Below are positions 1 through 7,503 of a DNA stretch of 16,824 nucleotides, in pieces. The notes beneath the pieces were generated by a model. That model saw only the letters and a list, made by a program, of their open reading frames with translations. It was not told where the DNA came from and did not search any database. Numbering within the stretch: the stretch's first letter is position 1; every line of letters begins with the position of its first letter. The DNA is taken from assembly GCF_039822205.1 (NCBI RefSeq), contig NZ_JBAGBW010000030.1:1-16824 (forward strand), written 5' to 3'. Position numbers and translations under genes: made by a program. This DNA comes from Thermodesulfobium sp. 4217-1. GTDB lineage: Bacteria; Thermodesulfobiota; Thermodesulfobiia; Thermodesulfobiales; Thermodesulfobiaceae.

Positions 1-93
1 AGTTGGCATTCCTGGTCCAGGTCTATACCCTTCGACAACACGAACATGAGTTTTTAAAACACCACCTCGCATCAGTGAATCTTTTCTTATCAT
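1..93 (-). CDS. Probable transposase, N-terminal fragment (cut by window edge)
   Basis: Only the first 31 codons lie in the window. The ATG at 91-93 has a strong ribosome site (GGAGGTGA, about 6 nt upstream) and a near-perfect promoter further up. The peptide includes LKTHVRVVEGYRPGPGMPT. This resembles the N-terminus of DDE transposases of the IS4/IS1634 type, which often open with a short basic segment and a 'VRVVEGYR'-like strand. That is recognition from memory on a short stretch, so the family is tentative. The catalytic DDE residues would lie outside the window. A second in-frame ATG at residue 8 is possible but has no ribosome site of its own. It is separated from the symporter operon by a terminator. 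Confidence 0.5.
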   Translation of the reverse strand, partial: MIRKDSLMRGGVLKTHVRVVEGYRPGPGMPT

Positions 94-106
94 AGAATAT
101 CACCTC

Positions 107-150
107 CACTTCTATTATAGCATATCTGTAGCATAACGTCAATAGAAGTG
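107..150. repeat. 10-bp inverted repeat framing the probable transposase promoter
   Basis: CACTTCTATT at 107-116 is a perfect inverted copy of AATAGAAGTG at 141-150. One arm overlaps the -10 box and the other overlaps the -35 box, with 24 nt between arms. It could be an operator whose occupancy blocks the promoter, or part of an insertion-sequence end. The sequence alone does not decide. Confidence 0.6.
114..142 (-). promoter_or_regulatory. Promoter of the left-edge probable transposase gene
   Basis: On the minus strand a -35 box TTGACG (137-142) and a -10 box TATAAT (114-119) are separated by exactly 17 nt. This is close to the sigma-70 ideal and sits about 20 nt upstream of the ATG at 93. 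Confidence 0.8.
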
Positions 151-225
151 AACAAAGAAATACCTAATTACGTATTTATAGGGATATTAATATACTTGAT
201 ATATTTCTTATGCTAAGTTAACTGT

Positions 226-252
226 AAAAGTCAGGACACCTCCCTGACTTTT
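226..252. terminator. Bidirectional intrinsic terminator
   Basis: AAAAGTCAGG (226-235) and CCTGACTTTT (243-252) form a 10-bp stem with a 7-nt loop, ending in T runs on both strands. It lies 10 nt past the stop of the symporter gene, so it should end that minus-strand operon. On the plus strand it could also stop transcripts coming from the insertion-sequence side. Confidence 0.85.
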
Positions 253-261
253 TATCTTATA

Positions 262-1734
262 TTATAATGCGTTTAATCTTTTTTCTTTAGCAATAAGATC
301 ATCATTATTAGAAGTAAAAATGCTTATAACTATAAATATAATTAAGTTTACCATTAAAGCTACAAAACCTGCATTTAGATGAAGCCCAAGTATTGCTACG
401 GGATCTAGCTTGTTTAGCGTTAGATATACTACTAAAATCTCTCCAACAATTAAGCCGCAAAATGAAGCAATCTTTGTAGATCTCTTCCAGAACAATCCCA
501 GAACGATCATTGGGAAAAATTGGGTAACTCCAGAATATCCTATTAAAAGAAGGTTGACCAGTAAATTTGGAGCAAATATAGCCAAACAAAGAGCTGTAGC
601 GGTAACTATAAAAACAATAATTCTTGCCACAAATTTCTGATGTGGGTGATCTGCATCAGGGTTAAAGCCTCTACAATAAATATTCCTAGTAAAAATCATC
701 GAGGTATTCAATATGAGATCGGACGCAGGAATCATACAGGCTAAGGCACCAGCGCCGCCGACCAGACCAAGAGCCCATCCTGGAAAAACTTTTTGAACCA
801 TTACCATAAATGACATATCAGGGTTACTTAGACCAGGCAAAATTAAAAGTGCAGTAAAGCCAATAAGCATTGGAAAGAGCAAGCATATTTGGTACAGAGG
901 AAGAAAAACTGCATTGTGTCTTAAAACTTCAGGACTTTTTGCGCTAAAGCTGTTTGCAGAAAAGTGCGGCCACATATAGAAGCCCAAGCTTGTGAGTACC
1001 AGCGTAGACATCACCCAGCTCACATCCAGAACTTTTGTCCCGCCAGGAAGAGCCAAAAAGCCTGGCTTTGCAGCATCCAATGCATCAAACATATTTCCAA
1101 GATTTCCATAGAAATGAAATGGTAAATATAAACCGAAAAATACTACAGCAATAATCATAACCACATCCTTGATAATAGCAGTAGTAGCGACTCCTTTGAG
1201 ACCGCTAAGATAAACAAATATAGCCACAAGGGTAAAAGCTATCAACATTGCGGGAACTTTAGTAATCAGGCCATAAGAGCAAGTTTGAATAATGATGCCT
1301 AAACCAGTTAACTGAAGCTGAAGATATGGTAGAAGAAATAGTACCCCAATTACAGCGGTTAGTATTCCCAATGGCTTGCTGTCGTAAATATGCTGAACCA
1401 AATCGGGCTGAGTCATTAAACCAAATTTCTTACCTATTGGCGAAATCTTTGGAAGAACATAATATCCTACTACATATGCAAGAGCACCGTAGCCCAATAT
1501 GTAAAAAGTAGGTCCGCCTCTTGCATATGCCCATCCACTCGCACCAAGAAAGGCAAAGGCAGTATATATTTCTCCTGCTAAAATAAACCAGCTGAGCCAT
1601 CTGCCAAATCCTCTGCCACCTATAGCCCAACCTTCTAAATTTAGCTTTTCTTTCATACCAGGTAGCATCCCTACAATGGTTGTAACAAAAACAAAAATAA
1701 AAATAATTCCTAAGGCTAAGAATTCATTTGACAT
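262..1734 (-). CDS. Sodium:solute symporter (SSS family), carboxylate/amino-acid-type permease
   Basis: The 490-residue protein is almost entirely hydrophobic, with about 13 predicted membrane helices. It has the glycine-rich early segment typical of the sodium:solute symporter family (EGWAIGGRGFGRWLSWFILAG, roughly residues 34-54) and the later SLGFYMWPHFSANSFSAKS region. This family couples sodium entry to uptake of small organic solutes. The branch that carries a DUF3311-type partner includes monocarboxylate and pantothenate permeases. The ATG is well placed: AGGAG overlaps the TAG stop of the preceding small gene, leaving 10 nt between them. It is the last gene before the terminator at 226-252. 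The nearby amidohydrolase and asparaginase suggest an N-acyl amino acid, amide or organic acid as substrate. That substrate is an inference. Confidence 0.88.
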   Translation of the reverse strand: MSNEFLALGIIFIFVFVTTIVGMLPGMKEKLNLEGWAIGGRGFGRWLSWFILAGEIYTAFAFLGASGWAYARGGPTFYILGYGALAYVVGYYVLPKISPIGKKFGLMTQPDLVQHIYDSKPLGILTAVIGVLFLLPYLQLQLTGLGIIIQTCSYGLITKVPAMLIAFTLVAIFVYLSGLKGVATTAIIKDVVMIIAVVFFGLYLPFHFYGNLGNMFDALDAAKPGFLALPGGTKVLDVSWVMSTLVLTSLGFYMWPHFSANSFSAKSPEVLRHNAVFLPLYQICLLFPMLIGFTALLILPGLSNPDMSFMVMVQKVFPGWALGLVGGAGALACMIPASDLILNTSMIFTRNIYCRGFNPDADHPHQKFVARIIVFIVTATALCLAIFAPNLLVNLLLIGYSGVTQFFPMIVLGLFWKRSTKIASFCGLIVGEILVVYLTLNKLDPVAILGLHLNAGFVALMVNLIIFIVISIFTSNNDDLIAKEKRLNAL

Positions 1735-1744
1735 AATTTAGCTC

Positions 1745-1939
1745 CTATCCATTTGAATTATTTGTATCAATTTTGTAGATAATGCTAAGACATACAAATG
1801 CTACAAATATGCCTGCTACCAGCCAAAAAGCTAAAAATGGAAGACCCAATACGATTGGCTTTACTGTGTTCACGAAAGGGATCATTGCAATTGTCCAAAC
1901 AAACGGAATTAGAGTCAAAACGAACTTTAAAGCTTTCAT
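1745..1939 (-). CDS. Small DUF3311-type membrane protein, symporter partner
   Basis: This 64-residue protein has two hydrophobic segments (about residues 5-24 and 30-54) split by a short VNTVKPIVLG linker, and a polar tail. Tiny two-helix proteins of the DUF3311 type are commonly encoded directly beside a sodium:solute symporter, as here, and are presumed to be an accessory subunit. The start ATG at 1937-1939 follows AAGGAGG by 9 nt. An ATG slightly upstream runs into TGA after three codons, so it is not the start. The gene lies 24 nt after the amidohydrolase and 10 nt before the symporter, which indicates one transcript and probable translational coupling. The molecular role is not known. 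Confidence 0.8.
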   Translation of the reverse strand: MKALKFVLTLIPFVWTIAMIPFVNTVKPIVLGLPFLAFWLVAGIFVAFVCLSIIYKIDTNNSNG

Positions 1940-1963
1940 ACCACCATACCTCCTTAATTTTTT

Positions 1964-3130
1964 TTATTCCAAAAGCTTCATTGCAGAGTTAACAAAAACC
2001 TTAAGACCTACCATTAGAGCGTCCTCATCAATGTCGAAATGAGGATGATGATGAGGATATACTATACCTTTTGCTGCATTGCCTGCTCCAATAAAAAAGA
2101 AAGCGCCCTTTATTTTCTGCAGATAATAAGAAAAATCTTCAGCGCCCATCACAGGCTTAATATGTTGGACGTTTTCCTCTCCGATAGCTTCGATAGCAGA
2201 ATTTTCAATTATTTTCACAATGTTTTTGTGGTTTATCAGAGACGGATAACCAAAGATAGGCTCCAGAGTATATTTTGCTCCGTTTGAGGCACATATTCCC
2301 TCACAGATTTCTTCAATGCGTCGAAACATTATCTCTCTGACTTCTTGGGAGAATGTTCTAACAGTCCCCTTTACGAGAGATTTATCAGGAATTATGTTAA
2401 AGGCAGAGCCAGAGTTGAAAAGTCCAATGGACAAAACTGCATTTTCCAAAGGATCTATGCTTGTAGCTGTAACCATTTTAAGTGCAAGAATAATTTGAGC
2501 CCCTGTAATTATTGGATCTACAGTCTGATGAGGCATCGACCCATGCCCTCCGCGACCGCTAACATTAATAGTAAATTCATCTGCACAAGCCATCAGCCTG
2601 TCATAACTAATTCCTATCTTGCCACATTCAATCGGTTGCCATAGATGCGCGCCAATGATAGTGTCTACCCCATCCAATACTCCTTCTTCAATTAACCTTT
2701 TGGCGCCGCCAATGGGTACTTTTTCTTCATTTGGCTGGAATATAAGCCTTATATTGCCATGCAACAAATCTATATTCTCAGAGAAAAATTTGGCTACTCC
2801 TAAAAGCATTGCGGTGTGTCCATCGTGGCCGCATGCGTGGCACACATTGGGATTGTTTGATTTATAGGGCTTATCAATTACATCATCTATGGGCAAGGCA
2901 TCCATATCTGCCCTTATAGCAACCCTCTTAGGACCATTTCCTGTAACTTCACAGATTACGCCAGTATCCCCAATCTTTCCTGGCCTTAGTCCAAAACTTG
3001 TTAATTCTGATATTATCCTTGCTTGAGTATTAAACTCTTCCAACCCAAGCTCTGGATGCATGTGAAAATATCTTCTCATCTCTACTACATATTCAAAAAT
3101 GCTTTGTAAAGAGTTCAATTTGTTCTGCAC
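1964..3130 (-). CDS. M20 (M20D) family metal-dependent amidohydrolase, N-acyl amino acid hydrolase type
   Basis: The 388-residue length matches the M20D peptidase/amidohydrolase family (hippurate hydrolase, N-acyl-L-amino acid amidohydrolase, IAA-amino acid hydrolase). Visible hallmarks are RADMDALP (73-80), the metal site CHACGHDGH (97-105), the catalytic and metal glutamates in QPNEE (132-136), the AHLW histidine (162) and the lid-domain SGRGGHGSMPH (191-201). A C-terminal histidine cluster ends with HFDIDEDAL. These enzymes use two divalent metals to release free amino acids from acylated forms in the cytoplasm. There is no signal peptide. Translation probably starts at GTG (3128-3130) after AGGGGG; no better in-frame start is visible. 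The exact acyl group is unknown, and aminoacylase, hippuricase or N-acetyl-diaminopimelate deacetylase activities are all possible. Confidence 0.9.
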   Translation of the reverse strand: MQNKLNSLQSIFEYVVEMRRYFHMHPELGLEEFNTQARIISELTSFGLRPGKIGDTGVICEVTGNGPKRVAIRADMDALPIDDVIDKPYKSNNPNVCHACGHDGHTAMLLGVAKFFSENIDLLHGNIRLIFQPNEEKVPIGGAKRLIEEGVLDGVDTIIGAHLWQPIECGKIGISYDRLMACADEFTINVSGRGGHGSMPHQTVDPIITGAQIILALKMVTATSIDPLENAVLSIGLFNSGSAFNIIPDKSLVKGTVRTFSQEVREIMFRRIEEICEGICASNGAKYTLEPIFGYPSLINHKNIVKIIENSAIEAIGEENVQHIKPVMGAEDFSYYLQKIKGAFFFIGAGNAAKGIVYPHHHPHFDIDEDALMVGLKVFVNSAMKLLE

Positions 3131-3153
3131 ATATACCCCCTAATTTATTGTAT

Positions 3154-3208
3154 ATTTCTATATTATAAAGCATATAACTATAAAATAAAATAAACAATTT
3201 CTATATTA
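3154..3208. repeat. 12-bp direct repeat in the ansA-amidohydrolase gap
   Basis: ATTTCTATATTA occurs at 3154-3165 and again at 3197-3208, 43 bp apart (about four helical turns). On the minus strand the first copy overlaps a TATAAT (3162-3167) that could serve as the -10 box for the amidohydrolase operon, although no good -35 box is visible. The region is very AT-rich, so chance is a real alternative. Confidence 0.35.
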
Positions 3209-3215
3209 CAATAAA

Positions 3216-4196
3216 TCAACAAATAACTTTATTGAAAATATCCTGAATCTTTGAATGTTCATTTGTCTGAGTGAGCGCCAGACCCAAAAGCAAACGCGAT
3301 TTCGCTGTAGAAATTCCTTCTGAAAATATACAGCCAAAATCCTTTAGCCTACTCGATCCGCCTTTGTATGAGTATACTGGCAATACCCTGCCATTGTGAC
3401 ACCTCGAGGTTATTACAACGGGAATCTTTCGCTCTATGGCCATTAATACCCCATCTTCTAACTCAGGTGGAACGTTTCCGCGCCCAAATGCTTCAATTAC
3501 AATACCTTTTGCGCCATTTTTGATGCAAAATTCTATAATATCTGAAGTCATGCCTGTATACGCTAAAATTGGCACGACATTTGGGAAATTGTCAGGAATA
3601 TCAAACTTTAATCTGGATCTCTGGTTATTGTAGAAGCAAATCCTGTCCACATCTGCATATCCAATAATACCCATGTTGCCTGAGCTAAATGTCCTAACAT
3701 TGCTTGTGTGTTTTTTGGAAACGTATAGGGCTCCAAATATTTCTTCGTTTAGAGATACCATTACCCCCCTATTGTTTGCGCCCTCATCGATAGCTATTCT
3801 TGCTGCATTTATTATATTTCTTGGACCATCTGAATCAAATTCGGATGCATCCCTTTGAGCAGCCGTGAATATTATTGGTCTCTCGTTATCTACAGTTAGC
3901 TCCAGAAAGAAGGCGCTATCCTCAATGGTATCTGTGCCATGAGTCACAATTATCCCACTTATATCTTTATTTTTAAATATATCTCTAATTTTATTAGCGA
4001 GCTTTAACAAATTTTCTGGTTTCATGTTACAACTTGCAAAATTACTAAAATTCACAACTTCAAAATCCGCAATTTCTCTAATACCAGGAATGCTGCCAAT
4101 AAGCTCTTCGCCAGAAACCGCAGGAATTGATTTTCCTGCATCATTCTTTTTCATTGCAATGGTTCCTCCAGTTGCTACAATCACTACCTTTTTCAT
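3216..4196 (-). CDS. ansA: L-asparaginase (type I/II family), cytoplasmic
   Basis: The 326-residue protein hydrolyses asparagine to aspartate and ammonia, to judge from both halves of the asparaginase active site. These are ATGGTIA with Thr12 as likely nucleophile, and THGTDT (85-90) with Thr88 and Asp89. Lys161 in the YVSKKHTSNV segment aligns with the catalytic lysine of the E. coli type II enzyme. There is no signal peptide, so it is cytoplasmic despite resembling the type II fold. It lacks the extra N-terminal domain of the tRNA amidotransferase subunit GatD, which argues against that role. The start ATG follows AGGAGG by 6 nt. It lies 85 nt upstream of the amidohydrolase and in the same direction, so co-transcription is possible but a separate promoter is not excluded. 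Glutaminase side activity cannot be judged. Confidence 0.88.
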   Translation of the reverse strand: MKKVVIVATGGTIAMKKNDAGKSIPAVSGEELIGSIPGIREIADFEVVNFSNFASCNMKPENLLKLANKIRDIFKNKDISGIIVTHGTDTIEDSAFFLELTVDNERPIIFTAAQRDASEFDSDGPRNIINAARIAIDEGANNRGVMVSLNEEIFGALYVSKKHTSNVRTFSSGNMGIIGYADVDRICFYNNQRSRLKFDIPDNFPNVVPILAYTGMTSDIIEFCIKNGAKGIVIEAFGRGNVPPELEDGVLMAIERKIPVVITSRCHNGRVLPVYSYKGGSSRLKDFGCIFSEGISTAKSRLLLGLALTQTNEHSKIQDIFNKVIC

Positions 4197-4240
4197 TGTA
4201 TACCTCCTAAATTAATACCTTTTTTATCTATAATACTACT

Positions 4241-4256
4241 TTAAAAAATTTTTTAA
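4241..4256. repeat. 16-bp perfect palindrome at the ansA transcription start
   Basis: TTAAAAAATTTTTTAA reads the same on both strands and covers the predicted start point of the ansA transcript, just touching its -10 box. It may be an operator or simply a bendable A-tract. It is low-complexity, so caution is due. Confidence 0.4.
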
Positions 4257-4284
4257 TTATATATATTTTAATATTTAATGTATA
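4256..4284 (-). promoter_or_regulatory. Probable ansA promoter
   Basis: On the minus strand TATACA (4279-4284, four of six matches to the -35 consensus) and TATAAT (4256-4261, perfect -10) are separated by 17 nt. Transcription would begin near 4249, giving a leader of about 50 nt before the ansA ATG. Confidence 0.55.
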
Positions 4285-4286
4285 AT
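4281..4286 (+). promoter_or_regulatory. Candidate -10 box for the diguanylate cyclase gene
   Basis: TATAAT on the plus strand sits about 24 nt upstream of the GGAG ribosome site at 4310-4313, so transcription would begin near 4293. No recognisable -35 box is visible. It overlaps, on the opposite strand, the -35 box proposed for ansA. Confidence 0.45.
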
Positions 4287-4309
4287 TTGGTTAAATTAAA
4301 TATTTTTTT

Positions 4310-4323
4310 GGAGTTGAACAATA
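4310..4323 (+). promoter_or_regulatory. Ribosome site pointing to a non-canonical start codon
   Basis: GGAG (4310-4313) lies 7 nt before ATA (4321-4323) and 10 nt before ATT (4324-4326), both in the cyclase frame. The frame is closed by TGA at 4315-4317, and no ATG, GTG, TTG or CTG appears before 4441. The best ribosome site therefore points to an AUA or AUU start. AUU is a known rare initiator (infC). Confidence 0.45.
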
Positions 4324-7300
4324 ATTTTTTTAAAAATTTTTAGCAGTAAACTTAAAAAGTTAGTTAATCATAAAATTTTTTTTGGTATTCTAATAATCCT
4401 TCCTACAATATTTGTAATCCTTTGGACTTTAAACAGCGAAATGACTAGCTTTCATAATTCCAAATTAATCGTTGAAGAGGATGCTAGAAGTTTAGCTTCT
4501 TCATACGCAAATCAGATATCCACAAGATTGGATTCGAAGTTTAATACGCTTGAATTCATTGGAAATTTATTGCTAATAAATAAATCATCTAAAGATGTCG
4601 TTGATAAAGAAATAGTCAATTTTGTTAGTTATTTAGTTAAATTTTATCCTGAGACACCAGCTTTTAGCATATATTCGGGGGACAATAAAATTATTTTTAC
4701 TACCCTTCCAAATATTAAAAATGTTCCAGAAATAAATTTTTTCCCTCTTAATAAGAACCCAAATTATCAGCTTGGATTGGTTCACATAGGTTACTTTCAC
4801 AATGAGGTTCTTAACGAGAGATATATTCTAAGGGATTCAGCTGGCAAGCCCATCTATTTTATTCGCACAGTTTATTTTCTAAAAAATTTGCTATCTAGCA
4901 ATATAAAAGACCAAGACTTTCATTTTATAGTTATAGACTTGAGAAATAATACTCAATTAGGCAGCCTTTATAATGGCATAGTTACAACTAACCTATCAAA
5001 TATTAATGGGAATGAAATAATAGTAGGCGTTCCTGGATATCCATTTGAGATAAAGGCGGTTTATCCTCAGGAATTGATATGGCAAACTTATATAAATACT
5101 TCGTTAAAAAGATGGCTTCTTGAAGGATTTATATTAATTTTTATATTGCTATTGAATATTTATTTTTTATTTTATATAAATAGAAGAGAAAGAGAGAAAA
5201 GAAATCTACAGAGGATTATTGATTTTGGATCTGTTCTTTCACAGGTAAATCAGCTGGTTGCAAACGTTCAAGATGAGTCAGTTTTATATCAGTCAATATG
5301 TGATATTGCTATAGAATTTGGTCATTTGAAGCTATCATTTATAGCAAGGCCAGACGAAAATGGTGTTTTTCGAATTCTTGCTGCAAGTGGTGAAACAGAT
5401 TATGCTCATTCTGTATTTATCTCTTCAAATCCTAACATCCCTGAGGGTCAAGGCTCATCTGGACGAACATGGAGAGAGAAGGCACCAAACTATGTCCAAT
5501 CATTTGAAAAAGAGCTTTTTACATCTCCCTGGAGAGATTTGGCAAAGAAGTCTGGCATAAAGTCAAGCGCTACCATTCCAATATTTAGAAACAATGATAT
5601 ATGGGCTAACTTTTCTGTATATCATGCAAATAAAAACGTTTTTACAGGTGATTTAAAAAATTTATTGGAAGAGCTCTCAAGAGATATATCAATTGGTTTA
5701 GATAGATTAGATTATAGAAAGAGAGAAAAGGAAACCTCAGAGATCAGAAAAAGTATTATTGAGAATGCCTTAGTTGGCATTGCACTCGTAAAAGACAGAA
5801 CGTTTTTACAGGTAAATCCAAAATATGCCCAGATATTTGGTTATGCTGATCCCCAAGATCTCATAGGAAAGCCTACGAAAACATTGTTTTACGATGATGA
5901 AGAATATGAAAGAGTTGGTAAGATATATAATGATCTATTAATGAATAAAAAGACCGAACTAATGGAAATTCGTCAAAAAGGTCTGAATAATAAGCAGATA
6001 ATTTGTGAGGCTACTGCCAATGTAATTGACGAGGATGAAAAAATTGCCATCTGGACTGTTCAAGACATTACTGAAAAGAAGACATACTTAGAAAAATTGC
6101 GACAAAGCGAACAGGATTACAGAAAATTGTTCGAGGATCACAGCGCAGTAAAACTCTTGATAGATCCTGAAAATGGAGATATATTCGATGCCAATTATGC
6201 TGCAGCTAATTATTATGGATATGATAGATCTGATTTAATAAAAATGAATATATCTGATTTGAACGCTCTGCCACAAGACGAAGTAGCAAAAGAGATGGCT
6301 AAAGCGGATAAAAAAGATAAAACTCACTTTGAATTCAGGCACAGAAGAGCTGATGGCTCAATTAGAGATGTCGAAGTTTTCAGCAATTCTATACAGATGT
6401 CAGGTAAAAGACTGTTGCACTCTATTATTTTCGACATTACAGAAAGAAAAAGAGCTCAATCTGAATTAGAAAGGGCGTATTTTCTTTTAAATAATATTAT
6501 TGAAAACTTACCTGATGCTACTTTTGTTATAAATATCGAGGGAAAAGTTCTGGCGTGGAATAAATCTATGGAAATCCTAACAAAGATGAAAAAGGAAGAT
6601 ATATTAGGAAAAAATTATTTAGAATACTCAAAATTGTTTTATCACGATCCCCAACCATTGCTAATCGATCTAATTTTAAATGCAGATGAAGAATTTATAA
6701 AAGAAAATTATAAAATTATATATAGGTTTGAAGATATAATCTATGCAGAATCCTACGCTCCAAATATATTCGATTACAAAGGTGCATATATGTTTATAGC
6801 TACATCTAAATTGAAAGATAGAAATGGGAAAACAATTGGCGCAATCGAATCAATAAGAGATATCTCAGATAGCAAAATGATGGAAGAAAAATTACATGAG
6901 TTGTCCATCAAAGACTCTTTGACTGATTCTTACAATAGAAGGTATTTTCAAGAAAGGTTGGAAGAAGAGATTGATAGAACAAAGCGAAATAACATACCTT
7001 TTTCTTTAATAATGCTTGACATTGACGATTTTAAAGCCATTAACGATAATTACGGCCATATAGTTGGTGACAAGGTACTTGTAGAGATTGTAAAATTTGT
7101 AAAAAATAGAATTAGAAAAACTGATTTTATAGCCAGATGGGGCGGAGAAGAATTTATGATACTTCTCACAAATACCGATCTGCATTATACTGAAAAATTA
7201 GCTATTGAGCTGAAAAATGGAATGAGTAAATTAGATATTCCTGAAATTGATTTCGTATCTGCAAGCTTTGGGGTTACAAGTTATCATCAATCTGACACAG

Positions 7301-7398
7301 TTAACTCAATAACCAAAAGAGTCGATGACCTAATGTATGCCGCAAAAGCTGCTGGCAAAAACTGTGTAAAGTGCGATCTAAATGATGCAAATAACTAA
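4321..7398 (+). CDS. Membrane-bound diguanylate cyclase: extracellular sensor, GAF, three PAS, GGDEF
   Basis: Makes cyclic di-GMP from two GTP. Residues are counted from the first ATG (4441). A periplasmic sensor region, probably Cache-like, spans about 1-220, followed by a transmembrane helix (226-247), GAF (270-420), PAS1 (434-546), PAS2 (559-672), PAS3 (681-811) and GGDEF (820-980). The active site is GGEEF (901-905). RKTD (892-895), exactly five residues before it, is the product-inhibition I-site. The frame is open for 40 codons upstream of 4441, and those codons encode a clear first transmembrane helix (FGILIILPTIFVILWTL), which a sensor with this topology needs. Starting at 4441 would remove it, so I place the start at 4321, where the codon is non-canonical (1025 residues). 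No EAL domain is present. The sensed signal is unknown. The gene ends 3 nt from a convergent tRNA. Confidence 0.85.
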   Translation: MIFLKIFSSKLKKLVNHKIFFGILIILPTIFVILWTLNSEMTSFHNSKLIVEEDARSLASSYANQISTRLDSKFNTLEFIGNLLLINKSSKDVVDKEIVNFVSYLVKFYPETPAFSIYSGDNKIIFTTLPNIKNVPEINFFPLNKNPNYQLGLVHIGYFHNEVLNERYILRDSAGKPIYFIRTVYFLKNLLSSNIKDQDFHFIVIDLRNNTQLGSLYNGIVTTNLSNINGNEIIVGVPGYPFEIKAVYPQELIWQTYINTSLKRWLLEGFILIFILLLNIYFLFYINRREREKRNLQRIIDFGSVLSQVNQLVANVQDESVLYQSICDIAIEFGHLKLSFIARPDENGVFRILAASGETDYAHSVFISSNPNIPEGQGSSGRTWREKAPNYVQSFEKELFTSPWRDLAKKSGIKSSATIPIFRNNDIWANFSVYHANKNVFTGDLKNLLEELSRDISIGLDRLDYRKREKETSEIRKSIIENALVGIALVKDRTFLQVNPKYAQIFGYADPQDLIGKPTKTLFYDDEEYERVGKIYNDLLMNKKTELMEIRQKGLNNKQIICEATANVIDEDEKIAIWTVQDITEKKTYLEKLRQSEQDYRKLFEDHSAVKLLIDPENGDIFDANYAAANYYGYDRSDLIKMNISDLNALPQDEVAKEMAKADKKDKTHFEFRHRRADGSIRDVEVFSNSIQMSGKRLLHSIIFDITERKRAQSELERAYFLLNNIIENLPDATFVINIEGKVLAWNKSMEILTKMKKEDILGKNYLEYSKLFYHDPQPLLIDLILNADEEFIKENYKIIYRFEDIIYAESYAPNIFDYKGAYMFIATSKLKDRNGKTIGAIESIRDISDSKMMEEKLHELSIKDSLTDSYNRRYFQERLEEEIDRTKRNNIPFSLIMLDIDDFKAINDNYGHIVGDKVLVEIVKFVKNRIRKTDFIARWGGEEFMILLTNTDLHYTEKLAIELKNGMSKLDIPEIDFVSASFGVTSYHQSDTVNSITKRVDDLMYAAKAAGKNCVKCDLNDANN

Positions 7399-7401
7399 GA
7401 T

Positions 7402-7477
<76 letters not shown>

Positions 7478-7488
7478 CTAAGTTCTAT

Positions 7489-7497
7489 ATTATACCA
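7489..7497 (-). promoter_or_regulatory. Extended -10 promoter in front of tRNA-Thr
   Basis: On the minus strand TGGTATAAT is an extended -10 element (TGnTATAAT) 11 nt from the tRNA 5' end, within the thrC-tRNA gap. No good -35 box is present, as is usual for extended -10 promoters. It would allow tRNA synthesis independent of thrC readthrough. Confidence 0.5.
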
Positions 7498-7503
7498 AAA
7501 AAA

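Noticed and set aside
94-261. A complete insertion-sequence end with target duplication
   Set aside because: Only one side of the element is in the window, so terminal repeats and a duplication cannot be matched.
3131-3215. A full promoter for the amidohydrolase operon
   Set aside because: TATAAT is present at 3162-3167, but no -35 box at suitable spacing and no TGn extension is visible.
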